Positions 25,347 through 35,059 of a DNA stretch of 64,000 bases are shown piece after piece. This stretch comes from a virus, in IMG/VR virus record IMGVR_UViG_3300037010_003043, positions 1 through 64,000 of that record, one strand, 5' to 3'. The notes under the pieces are model-generated. The model ran no database searches. It was not told the origin of the DNA and was given only the letters and a program-made list of their open reading frames with translations. Position numbers and translations under genes: made by a program. Each line of letters starts with the position of its first letter. Positions within the stretch are counted from its first letter, which is position 1.

Positions 25347-26122
25347 GAACAAGTTGTTGTATTATTATATGATGTATTAGGATCGACAATTTTTGTTGTT
25401 AAAATTTTATAATCATCACCATTTTTTTCATCACAAGAACATAAAATTAATGTTTCAAAAATATGAAATTTAATAAACGAACCTTTAAATGTTGGATCGT
25501 TCACTTCAACCAAATATTTTAATGTTAAATTTGAATCAATATTTGATTCTAAAGCTCCAAAAAATTTAAATGGTGCAAATGTAACAGGTATTAGATTTGT
25601 AGATATTCTATAACGTGGTAATGCATGTATCACTAATGCTTCATAACCATTTTGTTTATCTAAAGTTACATTATTAAAATGTATAGCTTGTTTACTACCA
25701 TCTTTATTATTTAAAATATTATTAATTAAACTTGCATAATCTGTTCCAAATATAGTTGCCAATGTTTCAACACTGTTAAAACCATTTAAACCAATTAAAA
25801 AATCAATTGAAAAATTATTAGTTATATTATTGAAGTATATACAATTTTGATGATTGCTAGTAGAACTATCTACTATAAATTTTGTTATTTGAAATTCATC
25901 TCCTATAATAAATTGAAATTTATTAGATTCTGGTATAAATGTATAAAACGAATGTAATTGTAGATAAGTTTCGTTTGTAAGAGAATTATTATATTTATAT
26001 TTATCACAAATAACTGTTGAATTTAATAAATTATTACTTGGTAAATTATCAAAATAATTTTTTAAATTATTTTTAACATTTATTGTAATTCCGCCTTCTG
26101 ATTTAATTAATACTCCACTCAT
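25343..26122 (-). CDS. Virion-associated protein, tandem paralog A
   Basis: 259 residues. It shares its layout with the next gene upstream: GGITINVKNNLKNYF near the start, LQLHSFYT, HFNNVTLDKQNGYEALVIHALPRY, FKFFGALE, and an end with CSCDEKNGDDYKILTTKIVDP. It is beta-rich without signal peptide, and is probably a fibre, tip or decoration protein. The stop overlaps the membrane-anchored gene. Function not known beyond context. Confidence 0.55.
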   Translation of the reverse strand: MSGVLIKSEGGITINVKNNLKNYFDNLPSNNLLNSTVICDKYKYNNSLTNETYLQLHSFYTFIPESNKFQFIIGDEFQITKFIVDSSTSNHQNCIYFNNITNNFSIDFLIGLNGFNSVETLATIFGTDYASLINNILNNKDGSKQAIHFNNVTLDKQNGYEALVIHALPRYRISTNLIPVTFAPFKFFGALESNIDSNLTLKYLVEVNDPTFKGSFIKFHIFETLILCSCDEKNGDDYKILTTKIVDPNTSYNNTTTCS

Positions 26123-26141
26123 TTAAATTAAAATTTTATTT

Positions 26142-26888
26142 TTAGCAATAAATCCAAGGAGTACTTGGAGTTATTATTTCAGTTGTAACAATTTTATAAT
26201 CATTTTTTGTGCAATCGCACGAAACAACAGTTTCATAAATATAAAATTTAACATAATTACCACCTTGATAATATGGTGGTACTTCTACTTTAAAATTTAA
26301 TTCTATATCTGTATATAGATCTGTTTCATTATTACCAAAAAATTTATAATGAGCAAAATCATTTGTTGATTCTGTAATATCATATCTTGGTAACGAATGT
26401 AATATAATAGCATCGTAACTACTTCCTTTATAAAATACAAGCTGTGAATTTGGATAACCAGAATCACTACTAATAAAATGGTTTAATAAATCTTCGTAAT
26501 CATATTCTTTTAAAACAGTTATTAAACCCAAAATATTATTACTGTTGTTATTTAAAGCTAATAAACTATCTTTAGAAAAATTATCACTTCCTAAATTTTT
26601 ATAAGTAAAACTTGTTAAATCTACATTATATTGTCCAAATTTAACAAAAGTAGAACATTTAGAAATATGATTATCATCATTTGTAAATGCTGAATTATCA
26701 TTATATATAAATTTTATATCTTTATCTGTTAAAATTGTATAAAAAGAATGAAGTTGTATATACTCTGAAGATTTATATTTAGCGCATGCTTTCAAAAAAT
26801 CATTAGGAAATAAAGATAGATAATAAGAATAAATATTATTTTTAACATTAAATTTTATACTTCCTTCTATTTTTCTATTATAAGACAT
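26142..26888 (-). CDS. Virion-associated protein, tandem paralog B
   Basis: 248 residues and clearly related to paralog A: GSIKFNVKNNIYSYY, IQLHSFYTILTDK, YDAIILHSLPRYD, YKFFGNNE, YVKFYIYETVVSCDC and NDYKIVTTEIITPSTP. Duplication followed by strong divergence is the simplest history. The paired Cys near the C-terminus (CDC here, CSCDE in A) are conserved in place. Likely a tail fibre or adhesin-type component, by position. Confidence 0.55.
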   Translation of the reverse strand: MSYNRKIEGSIKFNVKNNIYSYYLSLFPNDFLKACAKYKSSEYIQLHSFYTILTDKDIKFIYNDNSAFTNDDNHISKCSTFVKFGQYNVDLTSFTYKNLGSDNFSKDSLLALNNNSNNILGLITVLKEYDYEDLLNHFISSDSGYPNSQLVFYKGSSYDAIILHSLPRYDITESTNDFAHYKFFGNNETDLYTDIELNFKVEVPPYYQGGNYVKFYIYETVVSCDCTKNDYKIVTTEIITPSTPWIYC

Positions 26889-26909
26889 ATTTTAATTTAT
26901 TTTTTAAAT

Positions 26910-27458
26910 TTAGTACGAAGGATTAATATCATCGCTAATAATTGTTTTTGATGGTGTATCAGGACAATAACTAGCACTATTTACACCCCATAAAGTAACA
27001 TTACTTAATGCAGGTAATTTAGGATCAAATATACCATTAGTATTAATTTCTATATTTAAATTTATACCATTAATAGTACCAAATATACCACCATTTAAAG
27101 AAGCAAATTTAACAGAACCATCAGTATTTATTATTGCAAAATTAATATACCAAATATAACCAGAATTTGAATCAAGTATTTTACAAATGTTATTAGATGC
27201 TATCGACGGATTATCGTTATAAATATTATAAACTTTTAAATCATGCAATAATTGATTTTCATCACCTGCACTCATAATCGTATAATAATTAGAATTAATT
27301 GATAACAAAGGAATTAAATCATATGTAATACCATTAATAGAATTAGTAATTCTATTATTTATAGTTTCAGGTTTTATTCTATAACTAATAGCAATCATTT
27401 TATAATTTTGATAACTATTAGAAGTTTTTATAAAATTTTTTAAATAATAATTTACCAT
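26910..27458 (-). CDS. Virion-associated protein, third member of the cluster
   Basis: 182 residues. Its C-terminus (TPSKTIISDDINPSY) echoes the TEIITPSTPW and TKIVDPNTSY ends of the two preceding paralogs, and its centre has IDLIPLLSINSNYYTIMSAGD-like beta strands with a Gly-rich GGIFGTINGINLN loop. It looks like a shorter, diverged relative rather than a clean paralog. Likely part of the same appendage. Confidence 0.45.
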   Translation of the reverse strand: MVNYYLKNFIKTSNSYQNYKMIAISYRIKPETINNRITNSINGITYDLIPLLSINSNYYTIMSAGDENQLLHDLKVYNIYNDNPSIASNNICKILDSNSGYIWYINFAIINTDGSVKFASLNGGIFGTINGINLNIEINTNGIFDPKLPALSNVTLWGVNSASYCPDTPSKTIISDDINPSY

Positions 27459-27475
27459 TTTATTTTATTTTTTTG

Positions 27476-29344
27476 TTATAATCTGAGTTGTCCTATTCTA
27501 TATTTTACATCAGTATTTAGATATGATTTGCCACTATGCCCATAATAAGTTTCACTAGGTAACTTAAACGGATCGCTTATGTCGTAAAACATTGAATTTG
27601 TTTTACAGAAATAAATAACATCACCAGTTTTTATATATTGTTCGTCGAAATGTAAATCCAAATCCATACCTGTATATTCGTAATAATAACCATTTTTTTC
27701 CCAATAATTTCTAATATCTTGATAATAATGTGCATTATTACCTACACAATATAAACGTGAATCACCAATACCAGTTTCTAAACATTTTAACGATTGACAT
27801 GTTGTTGTCATTGAAGAAATAGAAGTTATTCCATAACAATTTACAATATCACTAATACATTGATTATTTACTAAATCAAAATGATAACCAGTCTGACATA
27901 CACAAGTACTTCCATTCCAAGACATATTAGATATATTATTACAAGGTCCTGTTGCTCCAAAATTCCAAACACAAGTACCAGAATTACGATTAAAAGTTTT
28001 TTCTGGCGGACAAGCAATTGTTATTTGAGGAACAAATGAACGATTATTGTTATATTGTGGAGGATCTGGGCATTTTGGAGCTTCAAATGTACGATTACCA
28101 TCATATTCAACAAATGTATTACAATAACTTATTTTTACAGTTTGACTTTGAATATTATCTTTTAAAGCATAACAAGATGTTTCATTATCTGGATCATAAA
28201 TTTTACCAAAAATCTTTACTTTAAAATGATCAGGACTTGTACCCGGTTGCCATGATTGTTGAGGGACAAAAACATCAGGAAACGTTAAACTAGTTGAAAC
28301 TGTATAATATTGTTGATCTTCAAGAGTAATACCTGAAACAGTTGCACTATCAAGAGAAATTCTATTAGATTCGCCATTTCGCCAATGTTCACCTATATAA
28401 TTACTTTCATCTTCTACGTTATTACAACCTATACAATTTATTTGTCCTACTTCATAATAAGAATCTATTTTAAACCAACTTGGAATTTCATGAACAAGTG
28501 TATACTGATATTTAAAATTCATCGCTGCTTCACCTAAAATAATTTCAGATTTGTATGTTGATGTTGGTGATAGTTGAATTGTAACTCCATCTCTTAACAA
28601 TTTAAATTTTAAATATAGAGGTTCTGAATAATTTCTAAAATTATCTAATGCATAAGCTCTTACCCAATAAAAACCATCAGGAAAAGGTTTTTCAAAAAAT
28701 TTAATAAAAACATTCGCTATACCATTTTTTTGTGATACATCATATTCGTAAAATCCAACTTGATTATCTGCTAAAACATTCGAAGTAGGATCAGAAGATT
28801 CTAAAAAAATTCCATTTGAAAAAGAGCTCACAAAACTTGAATCAGATTTATTTTTTAGTTCCACTCTTATATACTTAGTATTAGCATTACCTTTAACAGT
28901 AAATTGCATAACATTATCTTGTATATGACATTGATCTTTAAATCTAATTTCACCAGTGTTAATATTTACAATATCACCATCATTAATACCTTTAAAATAT
29001 TCTAAATTTAAATCTAAAGTAGGTACAGTTAAAGAAACAGATAATCTTAATGCTTCATAACAACCAATAATGTTACCATTAATATCTAATTTTTCTACTT
29101 CACAAATTAAAGTTCTATCACTATAAGGTATAGTTTCAGTTGGTGCAGGTTGTTTCCAAACAACTTCTACAAATTCATTTGTGTTAGCTCCAATAATACT
29201 ACCATATATTTCATTGGTTGTATTATTTAAAATAGACCATTTAAATGAATATGCAGTTTTATCAATATAGTCACCTGTGAGTTTTTTTACAGAATAAATA
29301 TTACTTTTACCAACTGTAGCGGTTGCTCTTAAATTATTAGCCAT
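27476..29344 (-). CDS. Cysteine-rich tail adhesin-like protein
   Basis: 622 residues. The N-terminal 250 residues are Ig-like beta domains (KWSILNNTTNEIYGS; FSNGIFLES; GFYWVRAYALDNFRNYSEP). From about residue 400 to 520 the protein is rich in Cys, with ACPPEKTFNRNSGTCVW and WNGSTCVCQTGYHFD followed by NNQCIS, a spacing like EGF or TIL-type extracellular modules. The C-terminus is aromatic. Such modules suit a host-binding protein. Cys-rich proteins need an oxidising setting, which is unusual for a phage protein made in the cytoplasm. Confidence 0.5.
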   Translation of the reverse strand: MANNLRATATVGKSNIYSVKKLTGDYIDKTAYSFKWSILNNTTNEIYGSIIGANTNEFVEVVWKQPAPTETIPYSDRTLICEVEKLDINGNIIGCYEALRLSVSLTVPTLDLNLEYFKGINDGDIVNINTGEIRFKDQCHIQDNVMQFTVKGNANTKYIRVELKNKSDSSFVSSFSNGIFLESSDPTSNVLADNQVGFYEYDVSQKNGIANVFIKFFEKPFPDGFYWVRAYALDNFRNYSEPLYLKFKLLRDGVTIQLSPTSTYKSEIILGEAAMNFKYQYTLVHEIPSWFKIDSYYEVGQINCIGCNNVEDESNYIGEHWRNGESNRISLDSATVSGITLEDQQYYTVSTSLTFPDVFVPQQSWQPGTSPDHFKVKIFGKIYDPDNETSCYALKDNIQSQTVKISYCNTFVEYDGNRTFEAPKCPDPPQYNNNRSFVPQITIACPPEKTFNRNSGTCVWNFGATGPCNNISNMSWNGSTCVCQTGYHFDLVNNQCISDIVNCYGITSISSMTTTCQSLKCLETGIGDSRLYCVGNNAHYYQDIRNYWEKNGYYYEYTGMDLDLHFDEQYIKTGDVIYFCKTNSMFYDISDPFKLPSETYYGHSGKSYLNTDVKYRIGQLRL

Positions 29345-29352
29345 TATAATTT

Positions 29353-30801
29353 TTAATTTTGTTCACTTATTATTAATTCAGGACATGATGCACATTGTTC
29401 AATTGTTAATAAATCGCATAATTCATCGTCTTTGTCTTTTATAGTAGCCCATACTTGTCCTGTTATATAATACTTTTCACTATATTCTTCGTCATTATTA
29501 CTAAAAATAACATTAAAAATATTATAATGAAATTTATTTAAAATACTAAAACTATTAAAATCTGCATTACTTAATTGTTCTATTTTGAAAAATCCAAATA
29601 CATCAGCACTATTTTTATCATAATTTAACTCTTCGTTTTCCATAACAGATGAAATATGCCAACCATTGGTTCTACATTTTAATGTTTCTTTATTAATAAC
29701 AAAAACAATATTTCTTAATGTAAAATTATTATATTTAGAGTTTCTTAATAATCCTATTCTAAAATCAACAAGAACCCAATTATTCATTCTTTTAAATCTT
29801 ACATAAGAATCAGTTGTTATATCAACCCAATGTTCTACATTTTGATCTGTCGGAACCAAAACAATACCTAAATTAATATCTAAATACGAAGAGCTAAAAA
29901 TTTCAATATTTTTAGCATCAATAATTTCCCACTGTTCACTTCGTTCCATTGTATCTTCCCAAATTGGAAGATAACCCTTTCTATCAGGAAAACTAACGTC
30001 ATTATTTTTAGTTTGAGTATCTAAAACAAATCCATTCGAATATTTTGATGCATAAGCATCTTTTGTATCAATAAATAATTGTTGACTAAACGGAGTTTTT
30101 CCTATTAATAATTTATCAGCAGACAGTTCAATATCTAATAAATGATTGCTTATATCAATATTTTTTTCAGATTTGATTCTTAATCTTTCATGATTATTTG
30201 TAAGATAATCGTTTGAAATTGTAAATCCAGATCCACATAAAAATCTAGTGTCAAATTCAATTAATTTTGAATTTTGTAAATGTATATGTTCACCCGCATA
30301 AGCATTTAATCCGCCATTAAAACCAACTCCACAGTTTGAAATTTTTAATTTATAGTTATTAAATGAATCAGAAACCTTTATTAAAGTAAAATTTTCAATT
30401 TTACCATCATTAGCTTTAATTTGATCTTGATTATCTGAATATAAATTTGAAAGTAATAAAGACGAATAACTATATCTATTTGAAATTACATCATTATTAA
30501 AATCAGCTGAACTATAATTTAGAGTACCTGAATCACATTTAATAGAATTTAACGCTTGCCAATTTAAATCAGATTCTCCTGGAGGTCCTGGAGGTCCAGG
30601 TTCTCCAGGACATCCAGGCTCACCTTGAATACCAGGAGGTCCCATAGGACCTCCACCAAATTCAGCTATTTCTTTAAAATTATTGTTTAATTTATTAACC
30701 ATTATACCAATATCGTCAATATTTATATTAATATAACTTAAATTTAATCCATCATAAAGTGGATCGATTTTTATTCTTGTATTTGAGTCGTTATCAATCA
30801 T
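29353..30801 (-). CDS. Tail fibre-like protein with collagen-like repeat
   Basis: 482 residues. The first 48 residues include VNKLNNNFKEIAEF, a coil similar to the N-terminus of the 258-residue protein at 37338. Residues 51-77 are nine Gly-X-Y triplets rich in proline (GPPGIQGEPG, GEPGPPGPPG), the collagen-like trimer stalk found in many phage fibres. The rest is beta-rich with GLNAYAGEHIHLQNSK and similar strands. The triplet DNA (about 30570-30650) is far richer in GC than its surroundings. It probably forms a trimeric fibre or fibre tip. Confidence 0.7.
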   Translation of the reverse strand: MIDNDSNTRIKIDPLYDGLNLSYININIDDIGIMVNKLNNNFKEIAEFGGGPMGPPGIQGEPGCPGEPGPPGPPGESDLNWQALNSIKCDSGTLNYSSADFNNDVISNRYSYSSLLLSNLYSDNQDQIKANDGKIENFTLIKVSDSFNNYKLKISNCGVGFNGGLNAYAGEHIHLQNSKLIEFDTRFLCGSGFTISNDYLTNNHERLRIKSEKNIDISNHLLDIELSADKLLIGKTPFSQQLFIDTKDAYASKYSNGFVLDTQTKNNDVSFPDRKGYLPIWEDTMERSEQWEIIDAKNIEIFSSSYLDINLGIVLVPTDQNVEHWVDITTDSYVRFKRMNNWVLVDFRIGLLRNSKYNNFTLRNIVFVINKETLKCRTNGWHISSVMENEELNYDKNSADVFGFFKIEQLSNADFNSFSILNKFHYNIFNVIFSNNDEEYSEKYYITGQVWATIKDKDDELCDLLTIEQCASCPELIISEQN

Positions 30802-30813
30802 ATTTTTATATAT

Positions 30814-33207
30814 TTAAAAATATTTTGTTGGAATTAATTTATAAATGTTAGGAAAAAATTCATAATAAAAATCAACTAAACCTGTACTACTTGATTGTGA
30901 AAAATTATTATTGTTATCGATGTCTAAAATAACGAAATCATTTAAATATTCAAATTCGACAATTTCATTTTTAACTTTAATAGGTTCTTCTAAATAATTA
31001 GAATAATTTTTAACCGAAGATCCAAAATTAAATAATTTTAATTTTGTCCATTTATTATTATTAAAAATAATCTCATCACCATTTAAATTTTCAATAGCCC
31101 AATCTTTTAATATAGAAAATCTTGAAGTATTATTTGTTATATTTCCACCAGAAAAATAATACCAATTAGTTCTATTTCTTGAAAATATTGGTTCACCAAA
31201 ATCATCATAATAAGTAATATTTTGTAAAAAAATATCGTTTATTTTAAATTTACTTGAATCAAAATTTAAATTATTAAAATTAAAACGTATTCTTGCAAAC
31301 GTTTCATTAGGTGTTACTATAATTATTTTATTTTGTTGAATATATGCTTTTAGAAAAGTGGTATTAAAGTTATTTATTTCATTTACAATAGAATTTATAA
31401 CATTATTTAAAGTACCTGTATTGTCAAAATATCGATAATTAAATGATTTTTGAATATATTTAATAGATATATTTTTAATAGTTTTACATTTATAAAAAAA
31501 TTCACCATTATAATCTAAAACATAAATATAAGAAACGCCATTTTTATATTCATATCTAATAATTTCAAATTCTATATTTTTAAAATATTCTGTTGTTAAA
31601 TAAACCATATTACCTTCTTCGAGTCGATGAAAACCATCAACAGCTATTATACCTATTATTGAATTGTGTGATCTTTCAAAATTAAATTTACAACTATCAA
31701 TTTCTAAAATATAATCTTTTAATTCTCCAGAAGAATTTCTGGAACAACATTTAGAACTATTTGCAATTAATCTAAATCTTTGATTATAAACATTTATTTC
31801 TATATAATCTGATGAATTAAAATATCTATTATCGCTTTTTAAATCTTCAAACGAAAATATTATATTATTATCTGAATAAGAATTCAATTCTTTATATTTC
31901 GCAGATTTGTTACTGGGTAAAATATCTATAAAATTATTAAAATCAACAAAAGGCTTTATAATTTCGATATTTTGATTATCAAAATAAAAATTATTTATAT
32001 TATAAAAATTACCATTTTTGTCACTTATTACAAAAAGATCATTTGTTATAAAATTTTTATCTATATTATAGTTTGTAATAAAACCGTATTCGTCAATCCA
32101 AGATTTGTATCCAGGTGATATATTATCAATAGTGTATTTTTTAGGCACCCAATCACCATATACTGTTTCATATTCCGTCTTCATAACATAACTATATTCA
32201 CCATCTGTATCACTAATTATTTCACTTGGATATATTGTACATTCTTCTAAATTATTATAAAAACCATAATCAGAATCTGTTTCAATTATATTAAAATTAA
32301 AATTGTTTTCATTAATGTAACTATATGGTAAAATTATATGATTATTGTCAGATTTTATTTCATAAGAGTTATTTGAGTTGAAGTCTAAATCTTTTATATT
32401 TAGATTAAATCTACTATTTATATCTTCTTTATTAAATTTTAATATACTTATTTGATCTTTATTAAAAAAAGCTCCAAATAAATAAGCTGTATTGTATTCT
32501 GTATCAAAATAAAATTCAAAATTAAAAATTTTTGGTGAAATATATTTATTAGTTTTAAAATAATTATAAATAAATGTATCGTCTATAGTATTACTAGGAA
32601 TGTCAATAGTCTTAATTTCGCGATAACCATTAAAATTTATAATATTAAACTCTAATTTATTATCTACTTGTTTAAATATCTGTTCAGGTGCATTTGTTGA
32701 AATATAGTTTAATAAAGAATTAAAATTTTCACCAGAATTAAAAATAATTTCAGAATCTTTTAATGTATATTTTATTAAATTATCATTTAAACCATTTGAG
32801 TTTATAACATTACTTAATTTAGGAGAATAAAATATTATAAACTGTGAAGGTGGTAAATCGTTAGAAAAAATAAGAGAAGTTTTATATTTAAAACCTTTAT
32901 TTGTTTTAGAACTTATATTTTTAGATACATTATTTAAATATTGAGTAGAATCACTTAATATTTCAAATAATTTTTCACTTTCGTTATTTGCAATAAGTTT
33001 ATCATAAAAAGAATAAAAAGAAAGATCTAATTTATAAAAATTATCTTTGTTTATATTAATAAAAATATCATCTTTAATAGAATCAGAACTATAATTAGAT
33101 AAATAAATTAAATCATCTATTACTTTAAATGTGATATTAGCTGTTAGACTATTAATAGATGATTTTAATGTTATATTTTCGTTTTTATTTAAAAATTCAG
33201 TAAGCAT
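30814..33207 (-). CDS. Large virion structural protein
   Basis: 797 residues, beta-rich with many Asn, Ser, Phe and Tyr and few charged clusters. CSRNSSGELKDYILEIDSCKF and the region EWVPKKY-like around residue 350 look like repeated small beta domains. No signal peptide, membrane segment or catalytic motif is visible. Placement between the collagen-like fibre and other long structural genes makes it a likely baseplate-peripheral or fibre protein. Family not recognised. Confidence 0.45.
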   Translation of the reverse strand: MLTEFLNKNENITLKSSINSLTANITFKVIDDLIYLSNYSSDSIKDDIFININKDNFYKLDLSFYSFYDKLIANNESEKLFEILSDSTQYLNNVSKNISSKTNKGFKYKTSLIFSNDLPPSQFIIFYSPKLSNVINSNGLNDNLIKYTLKDSEIIFNSGENFNSLLNYISTNAPEQIFKQVDNKLEFNIINFNGYREIKTIDIPSNTIDDTFIYNYFKTNKYISPKIFNFEFYFDTEYNTAYLFGAFFNKDQISILKFNKEDINSRFNLNIKDLDFNSNNSYEIKSDNNHIILPYSYINENNFNFNIIETDSDYGFYNNLEECTIYPSEIISDTDGEYSYVMKTEYETVYGDWVPKKYTIDNISPGYKSWIDEYGFITNYNIDKNFITNDLFVISDKNGNFYNINNFYFDNQNIEIIKPFVDFNNFIDILPSNKSAKYKELNSYSDNNIIFSFEDLKSDNRYFNSSDYIEINVYNQRFRLIANSSKCCSRNSSGELKDYILEIDSCKFNFERSHNSIIGIIAVDGFHRLEEGNMVYLTTEYFKNIEFEIIRYEYKNGVSYIYVLDYNGEFFYKCKTIKNISIKYIQKSFNYRYFDNTGTLNNVINSIVNEINNFNTTFLKAYIQQNKIIIVTPNETFARIRFNFNNLNFDSSKFKINDIFLQNITYYDDFGEPIFSRNRTNWYYFSGGNITNNTSRFSILKDWAIENLNGDEIIFNNNKWTKLKLFNFGSSVKNYSNYLEEPIKVKNEIVEFEYLNDFVILDIDNNNNFSQSSSTGLVDFYYEFFPNIYKLIPTKYF

Positions 33208-33210
33208 TTT

Positions 33211-35052
33211 TTATTGTTTGTTTTGCAAAACTAATACTTGTTCTTTTAAACTTTTTATATCGTCATTTAAAGTTTGAATTGTTGGAAGTTGAGAATAAAA
33301 AACAATATATTTTAAAACTATAGCTAATAAACTATCCAATAATTTAATTTCAGAATTATAATTATCAACATCCGCTTCTATTATAGATACATTTGACCAT
33401 TCAGAAGCAATATTTTTTTCAAAAATCTTTCTATATTTAAATTGAATTTCATCACCAATATTAGCATTAACAAAAACAACATTTAATGGATTATCATTAT
33501 CATTTATATTATCAAAATTATTATCAGCGCCTGAATATCTTTCGTAAGTTTCAACTATATTCCAATTTGAATAAGTACCATCAATTATTTTATATCTAAA
33601 AGCAAATTGATATTTAATTATATTTAATTTAATATCTGGTACTGCACCTGCATCTAAAGTAAATTTTATTTTTAATCCAAAATTTAATTTAGATTTTAAG
33701 TCAATGATTTTAGCTTGATAACCTTGTAACAAATTTAATTCGCCTTTTGAATCTGCTGTAATTGTAGAAAAATCACAACTATTATTAGTAACATTTGTAG
33801 TAATTTCTTTATTTAATGTATCTATTTCAGAAAATAAATTAATATTTCCTATTGAAATTATATCATATTTTGGATCAGTTGGTATATGTTTATACACAGC
33901 AGAATAATCATTATTTATAGTTGAATTAGTATTACTATCTTCTATTTTAACAGTATCAGTTAAAAATTTAGAAAAATCTTTAATATGTGAATTATAAAAT
34001 TCAGAGACCGTTATAAATGCACTACCATCACTATCTTGTATTAATAAATCATCATCATTTAAAAATATACCATAACCAAAATCTTTAGATATTACATTAT
34101 TAATAGGATCTATAGGTTTAATAAAAATGAATGTATATTCCGAAACACCAATTGTTACTTCTAATTCTTTTAAATCAGAAACATCATTAACTAAATTTAA
34201 AACACCTTCTATTTTTAAATTAGAAAAACCTTGAATTTTTAATAATTTTACTATATTATTAGATTGTCCATTTTTTGAACTATTATCGATAGAAAAAATT
34301 TTATATAAATTAGAATTGTTATAGACCAATTGCGAATTTGTATAGATATTGTCAATATTTTTTAATTTAACAACATCGTATGCAATACCTCCTGATATTT
34401 CAACAGGTAAAATATCTGTTATTGTAAATTCAGATTCATTTGTAATTTCAATTGGAGTTAATCGGTTAATTTCAATATTTTCATAATATGTAATCTTGTC
34501 ATTTTTAAGTTTTTGTATTAAATCATCGTGTTTTGTAATATTAGAATAAGTATTAATAGAAAAACCTTTTGGTTGATTATCTTTCTTTTTAATTGTTATT
34601 TTTTTTACTAAAACTTCTTTTAAATCACTATTAATATTTGTATTTTTTATTAATTCATCAATATCTAATTTAACATAAATTAATGGATTTAAAAGATTTT
34701 CAAAAAAGTAATTTGGCTTAAAAAACGCATTATTTACATCTAAACTTTTTATATTTATTTTATCTAATTTTATAGCTGGTAAAGGTTTATTGTCAAATAT
34801 TATAGGTCTATTTTTATCACTACTGACAAAGTTATTAACTATATTTTCTAAACTTTCAATTTTATTATTTATAAATCTAAATGATGGTAATTTAAATGTA
34901 AATGAATTTCCATCAACGACGGAACTAAATGAAGTTTCATTAGAATCTGAAGTCATAGATTCTGTAATACCTAACAAAATATTCAAAGTTTCTTGATGAA
35001 GTAATACAAAATCATTTAAAATTTTTGATATTGAATTATAAGTGTTGCTCAT
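33211..35052 (-). CDS. Large virion structural protein with terminal coiled coils
   Basis: 613 residues. The N-terminal 100 residues (ILNDFVLLHQETLNILLGI; NNKIESLENIVNNF) and the last 30 (LNDDIKSLKEQVLVLQNKQ) are coiled coils; between them are beta domains, one with a fibronectin III-like pattern (FAFRYKIIDGTYSNWNIVETY). Coils at both ends suggest a multimer in the tail. It may be a fibre connector. Family not recognised. Confidence 0.45.
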   Translation of the reverse strand: MSNTYNSISKILNDFVLLHQETLNILLGITESMTSDSNETSFSSVVDGNSFTFKLPSFRFINNKIESLENIVNNFVSSDKNRPIIFDNKPLPAIKLDKINIKSLDVNNAFFKPNYFFENLLNPLIYVKLDIDELIKNTNINSDLKEVLVKKITIKKKDNQPKGFSINTYSNITKHDDLIQKLKNDKITYYENIEINRLTPIEITNESEFTITDILPVEISGGIAYDVVKLKNIDNIYTNSQLVYNNSNLYKIFSIDNSSKNGQSNNIVKLLKIQGFSNLKIEGVLNLVNDVSDLKELEVTIGVSEYTFIFIKPIDPINNVISKDFGYGIFLNDDDLLIQDSDGSAFITVSEFYNSHIKDFSKFLTDTVKIEDSNTNSTINNDYSAVYKHIPTDPKYDIISIGNINLFSEIDTLNKEITTNVTNNSCDFSTITADSKGELNLLQGYQAKIIDLKSKLNFGLKIKFTLDAGAVPDIKLNIIKYQFAFRYKIIDGTYSNWNIVETYERYSGADNNFDNINDNDNPLNVVFVNANIGDEIQFKYRKIFEKNIASEWSNVSIIEADVDNYNSEIKLLDSLLAIVLKYIVFYSQLPTIQTLNDDIKSLKEQVLVLQNKQ

Positions 35053-35059
35053 TTATGTT

